Positions 1-9,382 of a stretch of DNA of 64,000 nt are shown here, in pieces. Within the stretch, counting starts at the first letter, position 1. Each line of letters starts with the position of its first letter. The position numbers and the translations under genes were made by a program. Source of the stretch: Lichina pygmaea (Eukaryota > Ascomycota > Lichinomycetes > Lichinales > Lichinaceae); assembly GCA_963422465.1 (NCBI GenBank), contig OY730174.1, forward strand, positions 992,001-1,056,000, in the 5' to 3' direction. Below the pieces are notes generated by a model that worked only from the letters and a program-made list of their open reading frames with translations, did not search any database and was not told the origin of the DNA.

Positions 1-2230
1 TGAAAACACATGAGCGCGCTTGATACCGCATGGTCGTGACCATCACCATCGTGAGCATGCTCCCAGCAAGCGTCAAGAAGCAATCTTGGCGCCATCGTCA
101 AAGCGAAGCGTCTCTTCAAATCATATCGATAAGAAGCGCCCCCGATCGGAGAGAAACACGGGAACGAAGAGGGGGGGTGGCCTCGTCGGCTTGAGGCATC
201 GCCGAAGGGAAGAGAGGTCGTCGATCAAGAACCCGCCACTGCCCGCCGACGGTCCCTCTCGCGCACCTGGACGACGATCTTGCTTTTTTCTCTTTGGCGC
301 CACATCGGGGCTTGTACTTCGTACCTCGGATAGCGTCGAACGCCGTTCGTCTCACGGGCGCTTCAGCTACCACCGTACCACTGCGTACGAGTACGCATTA
401 CTGTCCGGAGGGTCCGAAAGACTTGATTGGATGGATACGCTACGTACCGTACGGACACCTCGCCGGACCTTATCGAACGATCTGTGTGGCCGTGCTAATT
501 ATCAACGTGTGGGATATCGATGGCCCCGGAGGAGTCCCGGAGGAGTCGCTAGAACACCCGACTGTCCACGGAACTCGCACCGTCCCGTCCGGATCGTGGC
601 AGAGGCCTCGACGCCGACGTTGGTTGCTTCCCTTCGTAGGTACGGGACGTGGTCCGTACAGTACGAAGGTCGGCACTCATCAGCCCATCGCCGTACCGTA
701 CATACGTAGCATGGCGTGCGTTGGCGGAACGAGGCTCCCCGTTCCCGGCGACCGTTGCTCTACTCGGACAGTACTGTACCTACGTACGTACGGACGGACA
801 TACTTCCGTACTGTTGCTCGACACGTCAGATGAAGGCTCGTTAGATCGAGGCAAGTCTCAGTGTGCTTCCGGTCTCGATACTGGCGGCGGACGGGCCCGT
901 CGTTCTCGAGCAGTGTCCCGAAGGAGCTGGTCTACGTAGTACGCATGAGGCGCCGCTACACGTGACCCGTCAGAGCGTCCGAGGACGGAGCTGGCTCTTT
1001 ATTCTTAGGAACGACGACGAAGTCGGACTACCGGCTGGCCGCTTCACCGTGGCTCTACGGCATGAGAGACGTCCCTGGTACGTGCCACTGTCGTCGTCCT
1101 CTTCTCGTGCTTACCTGCAGCTACCAGAGCCCAGACTAAACTCCGTTAGGCTGCTTCTTCCTCCTCCGGCACCAGGCTGCTTCGCTCAACGACGACGGCT
1201 TGTTCCGAGCGCACAACAGCAGCCCCCATCGCGGGCTAGAGCTGCCCCTTTCTGGGTTACGAACCAACCGCCGGTTCTCTCCGAAACCTGCAGCAACCGC
1301 CGGCCAAGCCAGCTGTCGGCCACAAGAACCAGTGCGCTTCGAGCCTCGAGTTTCCTTTCGTTGCAGCCTCGCCGGACCGTCGGTGATCCCGATCTACGAG
1401 GTACATACTTCCGTGCGCATGTACGTACGAACGAATGTACGTAAGGGATTCCGGTCCTTGGATCGACGAGTTCTCCTGCCTGGGAAAGGCTTCGTCTGCA
1501 TCCGGGCAGTCCAGCCTGCCGTACCTACAGACGGACCCTACGTACGAACCAGCATCTTACTACGGCCGTAGACGACGAAACGTGGGTGTTTTTCCCCATC
1601 CGTTCATCAAGCATGATGGTTCTTCGAGCAAGTACGGGGGGTACTCGGAAGCTGACGATGGACCAGTTCCATCGTCGTCGTGGTCGAGTGCTTCTCCGGC
1701 CTATCGCACCGCCCTGACCTCCAGGCGCGCTTGAGGCTATATCCTCCAATCGGCACCGTTGCGAGCCTCGACCACTAAATCGCTGGGGCAAGACTCCGTA
1801 CGTACAGTATGTACGGGACGTAAGTTTTACTGTACATATTACGGGGGTACGCAGGTGCAGGTACAGTACGTATGTAGTACGACGGTACGCACCTTCAAGA
1901 CCTCTGGAACCAGAGCCGCCCCTCACCCTCGTCGTTGCATCCGCCACAGTGGTTTACTTCTTTCTGCCCACGGCCCGCACACGGTGGACCGTCGGGATCA
2001 AGTGATGTTTCTGGAGCAACTGCGGTACGTAGGGCGAATCCTGTTAATTGTGGCGCTATCGATCCTCTAGACACAGCCGATACAAGCCTCTTGGACCCAC
2101 CAAAACGAACTTACCGTAGCTTACTGTACGTACCCTCGTACCTCCCGTACTGCCCCTGCGAGTTTCACCGCGGTACAAAGCCTCACAGGTGCCTACGGTC
2201 TAGGCTCTTATCCACTGGTCACCAGCTAGC
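1..2230. other. GTAC-rich intergenic DNA, no gene recognised
   Basis: This GC-rich stretch carries many GTAC, TACGTA and CGTACG words, densest at about 300-850 and 1390-2140. Long open frames overlap on both strands, but they are rich in Arg, Ser and Pro, lack recognisable domains and look like chance frames in GC-rich DNA. The same GTAC-rich texture returns in the right-hand host intergenic DNA (58550-58580 and 63735-63790) and is absent from the retroelements, so it seems to be a property of the host genome. Confidence 0.5.
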
Positions 2231-2275
2231 GTGAAGCCTAGTTGTACACCACCGTGATACCGTCTCCATCTGCGA

Positions 2276-2320
2276 CCGCCGCCGCCGCCGCCGCCGCCGT
2301 CGCCGCCGCCGCCGCCACGG
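2276..2320. repeat. (GCC)n microsatellite
   Basis: A run of GCC triplets with one GTC interruption lies in the non-coding DNA upstream of the first host gene. A shorter GCC run follows at about 2605-2625. No coding role is seen. Confidence 0.85.
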
Positions 2321-2366
2321 TCGCAGCTCTAATTTCTTTTCTCCGAACAGAAACCCTCCGCTGCCG

Positions 2367-2389
2367 CCCCCCCCCCCCCCCCCCCCCCC
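2367..2389. repeat. poly-C tract
   Basis: An uninterrupted run of about 23 C leads directly into a CT-rich stretch. Its exact length may be affected by sequencing or assembly error. Confidence 0.8.
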
Positions 2390-3177
2390 TTCCCTCTGCT
2401 CCGTCTGTCTGTCTCGCACTTTCACTCTTTTCTCTCACCCTCTCACTCGACCGGCGCTACTCTCGGCGCCGATTCGACAGTTTTCTTGCTCCACAGTCGC
2501 TCGTTTCTTCCTACTTCCTATCACCACCACCGCCGCCGTTCTTCCCCGTCTTCTCCTGCCCTCCATCCTCCACCCTTCAGTTGCGGTTCCCATGCCACCA
2601 CCACCGCCGCCGCCGCCGCCGCCAACACCAACCGCCCGTATCTTGGTCATCCCGGAGCGCCGGTTGCGGTAATCGATCGTCCCACACTCGGACGTCTACC
2701 GCTCCTACAAGTTCGTTTCCGATCAGAAGGGGAGGGGCGGAAAGTCCGGAGACCCCTCTCATTGAATTTTCGTTCTTCCATCCGGCACCAACCTACGTAC
2801 CGAAAGCCGTCGTCTGCTCGCCGCGCCTCGTTACCCTGCAAGTCTCGAACGTCGCTCTCTATACGAGGTCTTGACGCTCCAGACCAGACGATAGCCAGGC
2901 GTGCACGGCGTGCCAGGCAGTGCCAGGCCAAGGTCGGACCGGGTAGGGCCAAAGGAAGGGAGAAGAACGTTCATCGCCTCTGTCGACCTCGAGTTCGCCC
3001 CAGGGAGCTTGAGAGCCGAAGATCGCGACCGCTTGACGGACCTCGCCGACGAGGGCGAGGCCTGCTCGTCGCCTTCGGCCGACCGATAAAAGACATCGAT
3101 TCGCTGCAGCCCTCCGTTCGGCCCCACACGTTCGTCCACGCTCGCAGCCAGAGAACTAGGTGCCGTTTGGTGACGAT
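2390..3177 (+). promoter_or_regulatory. pyrimidine-rich upstream region / probable 5' leader of the 3178 gene
   Basis: CT-rich blocks at 2386-2590 and a mixed GC-rich stretch lead to the ATG at 3178. Pyrimidine-rich tracts upstream of start codons are common in filamentous-fungal promoters. No TATA box can be pinned down, so the promoter position is inferred. Confidence 0.3.
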
Positions 3178-3367
3178 ATGTCCACCGCTCTCGCAGCACC
3201 GACCGTGTCCGCCTTGCCGCCTCCCTCGATGGATCGCGAAGTAAGCCCGAAAGCGTTTGCACCTCTGGCTCCGTCGTCCGGATCGATCTCGTCCACTTCG
3301 TCGACGGCGTCGCATCGCGCCGTCAGCTTCTCGGGCCCTTCGACCTCTATCGCCAAGGAGAACGGCG

Positions 3368-3400
<33 letters not shown>

Positions 3401-4881
3401 CTGGCTCTGCCACAGGAAACGGACATTCACAATCGACCACGCAGAAGACGTCGCCGAGAGGTGGCGGTGCCGACGGGCGGACGTCGCCAAGATTGTGAGT
3501 CGACCTTGGCCCCTCGACCGTCGTGGATCGAGACCTCTCATACGGGACGCCCCTTCCCACCCCCCCCCCCCCCAACACGCGACGATTTGGGTCGCTGACG
3601 GCCAACTCCATCTGCAGCGCTCGCGGGGCACATGCACCCTCGATCGTCGTCAAGCAGGAACCGGCAGCGTCGCCGGAGATGTCGAACCTGCGCCATCGGC
3701 CTCAAAAACTAGACCTCTCCAAGGGCGCCTCGCGACCGTCGGCGAACCCGCTGAACACGGCCAGGGACGGCTCGGGCATCGCGATGCACGACGTCGGCCT
3801 CGCCTGCCTGTCCCCGGGATTCGTGACCCAGGACCCGACGATGCGGGAACAGCTGCAGCGGAGCATCTCGGTGCGGGATCAGCAGCGACACATCATAGAG
3901 TCGCGCCTGCAGCGCTCGGCCAAGCCGGGGGAGGGCGAGGGCTCGGCCAGGGCCCTCGACGGGAACGCGACGGCGACCGCGACGGCCGGGCCCAAGACGC
4001 CGTCGACGCGCCGGAGACCGCCGCCCGGTCTGTCCATCGTCGCCCCGTCGCACGAGCAGTTCGCGAACGAGCGCGTCATCCAGTCCGCGCCCCTGGGGGC
4101 CACGTTCCCGGGTCGACATCAGCCCGAGCCCTTGACCCGCCACGTCGCGAACCAGCCGTCGAACCTGGCCACGACGTCCCACATCCACCACGTGCCGGCC
4201 ACGCAGACGACCAACCGCCTGCCGCCCATCACCGACGTCCTCGGCGTGCATCGGGACGGCGGTCGGGCCGGCTACTTCCCAACAGGCTCGAATTCGACCT
4301 CGGCCCACTCGGCCTCGCGTCCGACTTTCCCGTCGCCCGGTCACGCGCCCCCGCAGCCACAGCTACAGCTACAGCAGCAGCCACAGCCACAACCACAACA
4401 ACATCAACCTCAACATCAGGCGGCGGCGGCGGCGGCGGCGGCGCCGCCGCCGCCGCCGCCGCCGCCACCATCGCAACAGCCTCCCTCGTCAGCGGGCCGA
4501 CCTCAGGAGTATCGCTCGGCCGAGGAGGCGGTAGCGTCCATGTCCGGCGGACGAGAGGATCTGCTACCCAAGATCATCCACTACGGTGGCGGCCACCAGC
4601 CACCGACGCCACCGTCGCCCCTGACGACCGCGACGGGTATGCCCCCGCACAGGCTGACGCATTCGTACCCGAGCGGTGACGTCTCGGTGCCCAACGGCAG
4701 CGGTCGACGGCGGACCCGGGTCGAGTACGAGCGTGACATGGGCACCCCGCCGCTCGGGAGCGGGCCGGAGATGCGCCGGGGCCCGTTCGGCGACGGTCGG
4801 GACAGTCCCGAGACACAGCGGAAGAAGAAGGACGAGTTCTTGTCGTTGTGCTCGCGAGCCTGGGATCTCTTTCACTCGTGA
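3178..4881 (+). CDS. conserved-looking fungal protein of unknown function, low-complexity rich
   Basis: There are two exons, 3178-3494 and 3618-4881, encoding 526 aa. The intron (3495-3617) has a GTGAGT donor, a CTGAC branch-like site at about 3595 and a TGCAG acceptor, and splicing keeps the frame. An earlier in-frame GTG at 3160 was not used because ATG 3178 is the first ATG. The protein is mostly disordered: Ser/Thr-rich at the N-terminus, a Gly-Asn repeat at about residues 63-72, a Gln/Pro block at about 330-355, then poly-Ala and poly-Pro. Ordered islands remain: a KLDLSKG segment, a segment with TRHVANQPSNL and TTNRLPPITDV, and a C-terminus ending in KDEFLSLCSRAWDLFHS. The conserved look of the islands suggests a real nuclear or regulatory protein, but I recognise no named domain. 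A chance reading is unlikely because the intron joins two clean frames. Confidence 0.75.
3361..3400 (+). repeat. in-frame GGCAAC hexanucleotide repeat
   Basis: About six GGCAAC-type units inside exon 1 encode alternating Gly-Asn. Unit changes would alter protein length without a frameshift. Confidence 0.85.
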
Positions 4882-5540
4882 CCCACGCCGCCGGCGTGAC
4901 GATACGGTGTCCAGGCCCGGCCCTCGATCGCTCCCTCGTTGGATTGTCTTGGTCGATGCGGCCAGCCGACGACCTCTTTTCCTTGTCACCCTACTCTTTG
5001 GCGAGCCGGCCCCACACCCAATTCGCATCCGGCCGCGAGGACGGTTGCATCTTGACCGACCCTCTCTCACCTCGGCGTCTCGTCCGTCCGTCGCAAGCTG
5101 GGCTCCTTGACGACGGGTTTTTCGACGATCTCTTTCCCTCGCTCTCGCTCTCGCACGACACCTACGCCACATCTTCTCGCTCGTCGCACCACGTCAAGAG
5201 AAGGCCCACCGTCTGTCGTTTGGAACACCAAACTGGAAGTACGATCATAGGGGACGTCTCACGAGAAATGCACGAAGATCACCAGGAGCGGGCAGTGTAC
5301 GGTACATGTCAGAGCAATGATCGGCGCACCGTCCAATATGCCCATTGGCTTTTGACGCTAGACGGACTTTCAGGATGGTTTCTCGGGCCTAAAGCACAGC
5401 AGCACAGCAGCACGCCGAACGAAGCGGCGTTCACCCAAGCAGTCCCTTGTGGCTGCTGTCTTTGCCTCTACCAACTTGGAAGCAGGTCGCCAACTGTCTA
5501 CCCAGCAGGGGAGAAGCTACTTACGATCTAGCACGGCCAT
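4882..5540. other. 3' flank of the 3178 gene, no further gene seen
   Basis: GC-rich DNA with host-like composition continues to about 5540. It holds the presumed 3' UTR of the upstream gene. Overlapping short frames on both strands show no domain. Confidence 0.4.
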
Positions 5541-6322
5541 CTGTCTCTGTGCTCCGCTCTGTTCCGGGTTCTCTTTCGTGTCCACCACGCGCATCTCTCC
5601 AGAGGCTCATTGTTTCACCTGGCGGCATCTTCGAGCGATGGGCCCCTTGTCAGCCCTACATATCTCAATTATCCGCACCAGACCTTTCCTCTTTAATATC
5701 TCCTGTGTCTCTAATCACGTCTTGCAATCTAGCTCTTCCATACTTCATGTCCTTGATTTGCTCTTCAACATTCAATGTTTCTCCATCTGTTGGTCCATCT
5801 TCCTCACCTTTGTTCTCTCTCTTGTCTTCAAAACATCTAGCGCGGGCTCGTGAAGATCAACAAAATTCTTTGTCTTTGTCATGCTACATACCTTGCTATT
5901 TTGTTCAGAGCACATCTTGCTATACTATTGCTTTGCTATCCCTGGTGGAGTAGCTCTAGCGATAGCTACTGCAGCCATCAGGTGGGAGCACAGAGGTTAG
6001 GACAGAGGGAGTAACTTGCTCTGCCTCAACAGCTGTTTGATGTCTTCTCCATCTCTTTGACTCTGTGGTGTCGTGTTTTATTCTCATGCTTTTGGTGGAA
6101 CAAAATACATCAGAAGGACAGAAAAGAAGAATAGAGAAAGAACTCTTGTAATTCTCATTGTTGCTTCCAAGTGTTCTTTGTATCTGCTATCAAAGTGGAA
6201 CTCTCTACCACAGACCACCTGTTTGGCCAGACAACTTACTACCAATAGCTTAATTTCTCAATCTATAATACTTGTCTCTCTACCTTACTGTCAGAAGCTG
6301 GAAAAAAAAAAAAAACCTTCGA
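5541..6322. other. T/C-rich unassigned DNA at the host-to-retroelement boundary
   Basis: Base composition shifts here to T-rich DNA typical of the repeat block. No coding sequence is recognised. It ends in an A14 run just before the ATG of the decayed LINE ORF1, so it may be that element's 5' UTR or the tail of an older insertion. Confidence 0.35.
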
Positions 6323-7461
6323 ATGGCCACAACCAGCTTTGTAGAGGAAGCTTGCGCACTCCGCTCAGAGCTACAGCAACTCATAGAAGTAGCCAGTCCC
6401 ACTGCCGATGAGACCCAGGTGAACGGGGGACTACTCCGGCGGATCACCAGACACCTGCAGGCATCAATCACACAGACTGAGACCCCCAACACCGGTGCCG
6501 CAACACCACCTGCCCACCACGACACCACTGAGCCCACCCCAAGGACTATCCTTAAGGTGGTTCAGTTTATTGAACAGCAACTGGATACCGACCTACCACC
6601 TCCCAATGGTGACAACTCCTACATGGCGGCGGCCTGGCAAGGTGCCACCGCGCACCCAGCCCCACAGCAACAACAACTGCCTTCCCCACCGCAGCCTACA
6701 GCACCCCCCGGCACAAGTTCAAAACTATTATAGTCTACACCAGGGACCTGGATCAGGTGGCGGGCCTATGGCAGGTAGCCCGCAAGGAGCTTCTGGAGTG
6801 TATCCAGATGGCTGGTGGCCACACCTTGCAGATTATCAAGATCCACCACATGACAAGTGGTGACTTGCTTATCAGAACACAGACAGAGGCAGCCCACCAG
6901 GGCCTTGAGGAGGATACAACATGGCTGGAACAGGTGGCCCCCTCTGCAACCATCAAGAGGTATACCTACATAGTTACTGCCCACAGTATTCAGGTCACCA
7001 GCATGAACACAGCACCACAGAGCTGGGCTATTGAGGCTCTGCTACAGCAGAACTAGTGACTACATCTGGAGCTTTGCATTGAACAGCTCACCTGGCCCAA
7101 ATCCACAGAAGGCAAACACTACTCCACATTGCACATCAACACCTACAATGTGGCAGTGGCCAACCACCTACTTGACAAAGAGCTAATCAAGAACTTGGAG
7201 ATCTACACCTGTGAGGTGTACAACAGGGCTGCCTGCCTTACACAGTACTTCCACTGCCAGACTTACAGTCACATTGCCAGAGCATGTAGGAACACAACCA
7301 AATACACCTACTGCACTGGAGAGCACTTCTCTGGAGAGTACAGAAGGGCTGACAACCCCTTGAAGGCAAAGTGCACCAACTGCCACAGAGCAGGCCACTC
7401 AGCCTGGATGAAGGTGTGCCCAGTCTGTAACCAGAAGATCAAACAACTCCAGGCTGTTTGA
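6323..7461 (+). mobile_element. decayed LINE-like ORF1 (copy R)
   Basis: Three successive frames (6323-6733, 6757-7056, 7129-7461) resemble parts of a LINE ORF1. The first is a Gln/Pro-rich N-terminal part. The second is a segment with SGDLLIRTQTE, matching the SGDILI motif of the better preserved LINE ORF1s in this window. The last has CX2C-type zinc-knuckle remnants ending in CTNCHRAGHSAW. At least two frameshifts separate them. No ORF2 follows, because the minus-strand LINE L1 begins at 7462. The family differs clearly from L1, L3 and G1, and this is probably the oldest layer of the left half. Confidence 0.6.
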
Positions 7462-7637
7462 ATTTTTTTTTATTTTTATTTGATTCTTACACTGATAGTA
7501 GCTTTTCAGCCATGCAGATCTTCTAGCTAAGAGTGATTTTCTTCAGAAAACCTTTAGAGGAATAAAAACTGAAGACTGGGGGTGACTAGAGGATGTAGCA
7601 AAAGGAAATCTTGTAGTGACTGGTAGAAAGAAGACTT

Positions 7638-8352
7638 CTAGATATTAGAGTGTGAATAGTGGAGTTTGAAAGCCAGATTAAACTGGTTCAGTCTTTTCAA
7701 AGACATGAACCAGTATAGAAACTTCTGTAGAAGCTCTGGGTTTGAAATAATAGAAGTGAAATCTTGAGAATTAAAAGGAGCTTGCTGTCTTTGACTTGAA
7801 TAAAGAGAGCATGAAGAGGTGATATGTTTCACTGTCTCTTCTGCTTGACCACAGACACATAAAGAGGTAGGAAAATCTGGAACTCCAGCTCTGAATAGAA
7901 AACCTGCCAGGCCAATTCTCCCAGTTCTGGTTTGTAGTAGTAGACTTGCCTCAGCTTTCTTTAGCTCTTTGTAGAGCTTCAGGTTGTTGTGGTGAGGCTT
8001 TTGACAAAACACTTGCCACCCAGAGTAGCTTCTTCTTTTCTTCTCCTCCCATTGGTTTTCCCACTCTTTAACAAAGAGTTTCTGTAGTTCTTTCTTTGAA
8101 CTAGCATGGTTAGTAGTTAATTGGTTTAACCAAGTGAACTTCCAATAGGGGGAGATAGTTGAGGATTCCTTCAAAGGTTTCTTCACAGAAGAGGCATAGT
8201 GGGAGATATTGGAAAAGATATTGTCCAGAAGTGTTTTCAGAGAGGAGGTTTGAATAGAAGAGAGAAAACAGGCTGTGCGAAATTTGAAATAGAGATCTAG
8301 AGGTAAAAGAAAAAGCTCACTCTCTAATAAGAAAGATGGAGTGGCTTTGAAG
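7638..8352 (-). pseudogene. LINE L1 ORF2, C-terminal part
   Basis: This frame matches the last ~235 residues of the 1080-aa ORF2 of G1, from KATPSFLLESELF to the stop. It includes the cysteine motif CVCGQAEETVKH near the C-terminus, typical of LINE ORF2 proteins after the RT domain. It is cut off at 8352 by the LTR of element A; the open frame past that point is LTR sequence, not protein-coding LINE. Confidence 0.8.
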
Positions 8353-8897
8353 TGTTGCGGTCTGTACCGTACCGTCCTATCCGAGTATAGGATTAGGGCG
8401 AGAGGTGGAAGGCAGGTTGGTTCTCGCAGGAGAGGAGTGTCAAGGAGTGCGAAGGGGTTTGGTGGAACATGGTGGTGGTGACACCTGATCAACAGCTTTG
8501 TACAAAAGGATTGTATTGAAGTAGATCTAGTTGTCTGGATCACAACATGAGTTGAAGACGATCATTCCATAGGGGAACTATCGCCTGGCTATATAGTGCC
8601 CAGTTTGTGAGCAGAGTGAGCTCTGCTCACTTTGCTCACTTTTCATGCACGCTGCGGTGAGCTGGGTGAGCTCTGCTCACTTTGCTCACTTCTTCATGCA
8701 CGCTGCGGCGAGCTGGGTGAGCTCTGCTCACTTTGCTCACTTGTTCGTGCATATGCATGCTGCGGCGAGCACCCTCTGGTTTGTCTCGCCGGTCACGTGA
8801 CCGGTTCCTGTGTCACGCTGTCTGGTACTTCTGTCCAGTATCCTGTCTGCTGCTTTCTGTGAGTATATAAAGACTGTGTTCCTCCTGGGTTGTAACA
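8353..8897 (-). repeat. LTR of element A (3' side of the element)
   Basis: The LTR begins TGTTGCGG and ends TTGTAACA on the plus strand. Its core (about 8611-8760) has three copies of a ~50-bp unit built on GTGAGC and GCTCAC half-sites. A TATATAAAG box at 8874-8882 on the plus strand faces the antisense ORF at 8941. Confidence 0.9.
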
Positions 8898-8940
8898 CTA
8901 TCCTCCTCTCCATCTTTCATCATCTTGATGAAATCTGGTC

Positions 8941-9345
8941 ATGCCTCCAAAGTCACGTGCGACTGTTAGCCAAACTCAGCTGGCTGCTCAAATCTGCGAT
9001 TGGGGTTTTGTTTCGCGTACGCCCTGTGACTTTTGTGTTCTCTGTGGTCGTCCGTGCTTCCAGATGCTGGGAGAAGATGATAAGTTGAAATGTGCTGCGT
9101 GCACTCAGCACGGAAGGTCTTGTGTCTCTGTGTCCTGGGAATCTTTGAACATGTCCCGGGACAACCTCTGTGAGGATGTTGCCACTGACAAGGCAACACA
9201 CGATACACTCTTTGAACAACTTGCCACAGTGCAAGCTTGTCTGTCTCAGAAGCGAAAGGTGTTGGAGGGTGCTGAGGTCTGTGCAAGGCAGAAGCTTCAG
9301 TGCTTGGTGAAAGAGATGGAGTTGGATGGTGAGGATTTGACTTGA
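8941..9345 (+). CDS. antisense ORF of gypsy-1 element A: small Zn2Cys6-like zinc-cluster protein
   Basis: This 134-aa open frame runs opposite to the pol of element A. It starts 43 bp inside the LTR boundary and ends about 40 bp from the pol stop, so the two genes converge without overlap. Cysteines 29, 32, 39, 51, 54 and 61 form CX2CX6C-X11-CX2CX6C, the spacing of the fungal Zn(II)2Cys6 cluster; the second half reads LKCAACTQHGRSCV. An extra Cys35 is not shared with copy B. Residues ~70-130 are charged, Leu-containing and helix-prone, like the dimerising coil of zinc-cluster factors. Homologous parts lie at the same place in copies B and C. DNA or RNA binding is inferred; the first half lacks the usual basic loop, so a structural zinc role is possible. 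It looks whole in this copy. Confidence 0.6.
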   Translation: MPPKSRATVSQTQLAAQICDWGFVSRTPCDFCVLCGRPCFQMLGEDDKLKCAACTQHGRSCVSVSWESLNMSRDNLCEDVATDKATHDTLFEQLATVQACLSQKRKVLEGAEVCARQKLQCLVKEMELDGEDLT

Positions 9346-9382
9346 TCAGTCATTGACATGTCCCTCCTGCAGGCCAAGCTGT

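Noticed and set aside
20-1740. Several overlapping open frames of 100-230 codons on both strands
   Set aside because: They are Arg/Ser/Pro-rich, overlap each other on both strands, have no domain and lie in GC-rich DNA where stops are rare.
3495-4679. A 394-codon frame overlapping the first host gene in another phase
   Set aside because: It is a shadow of the real exon: the spliced frame has natural intron borders and plausible islands, while this one is only Arg/Pro-rich.
8353-8543. N-terminal extension of the minus-strand LINE frame past 8352
   Set aside because: The TSD and LTR start at 8353 show that this part of the open frame is LTR sequence of element A.
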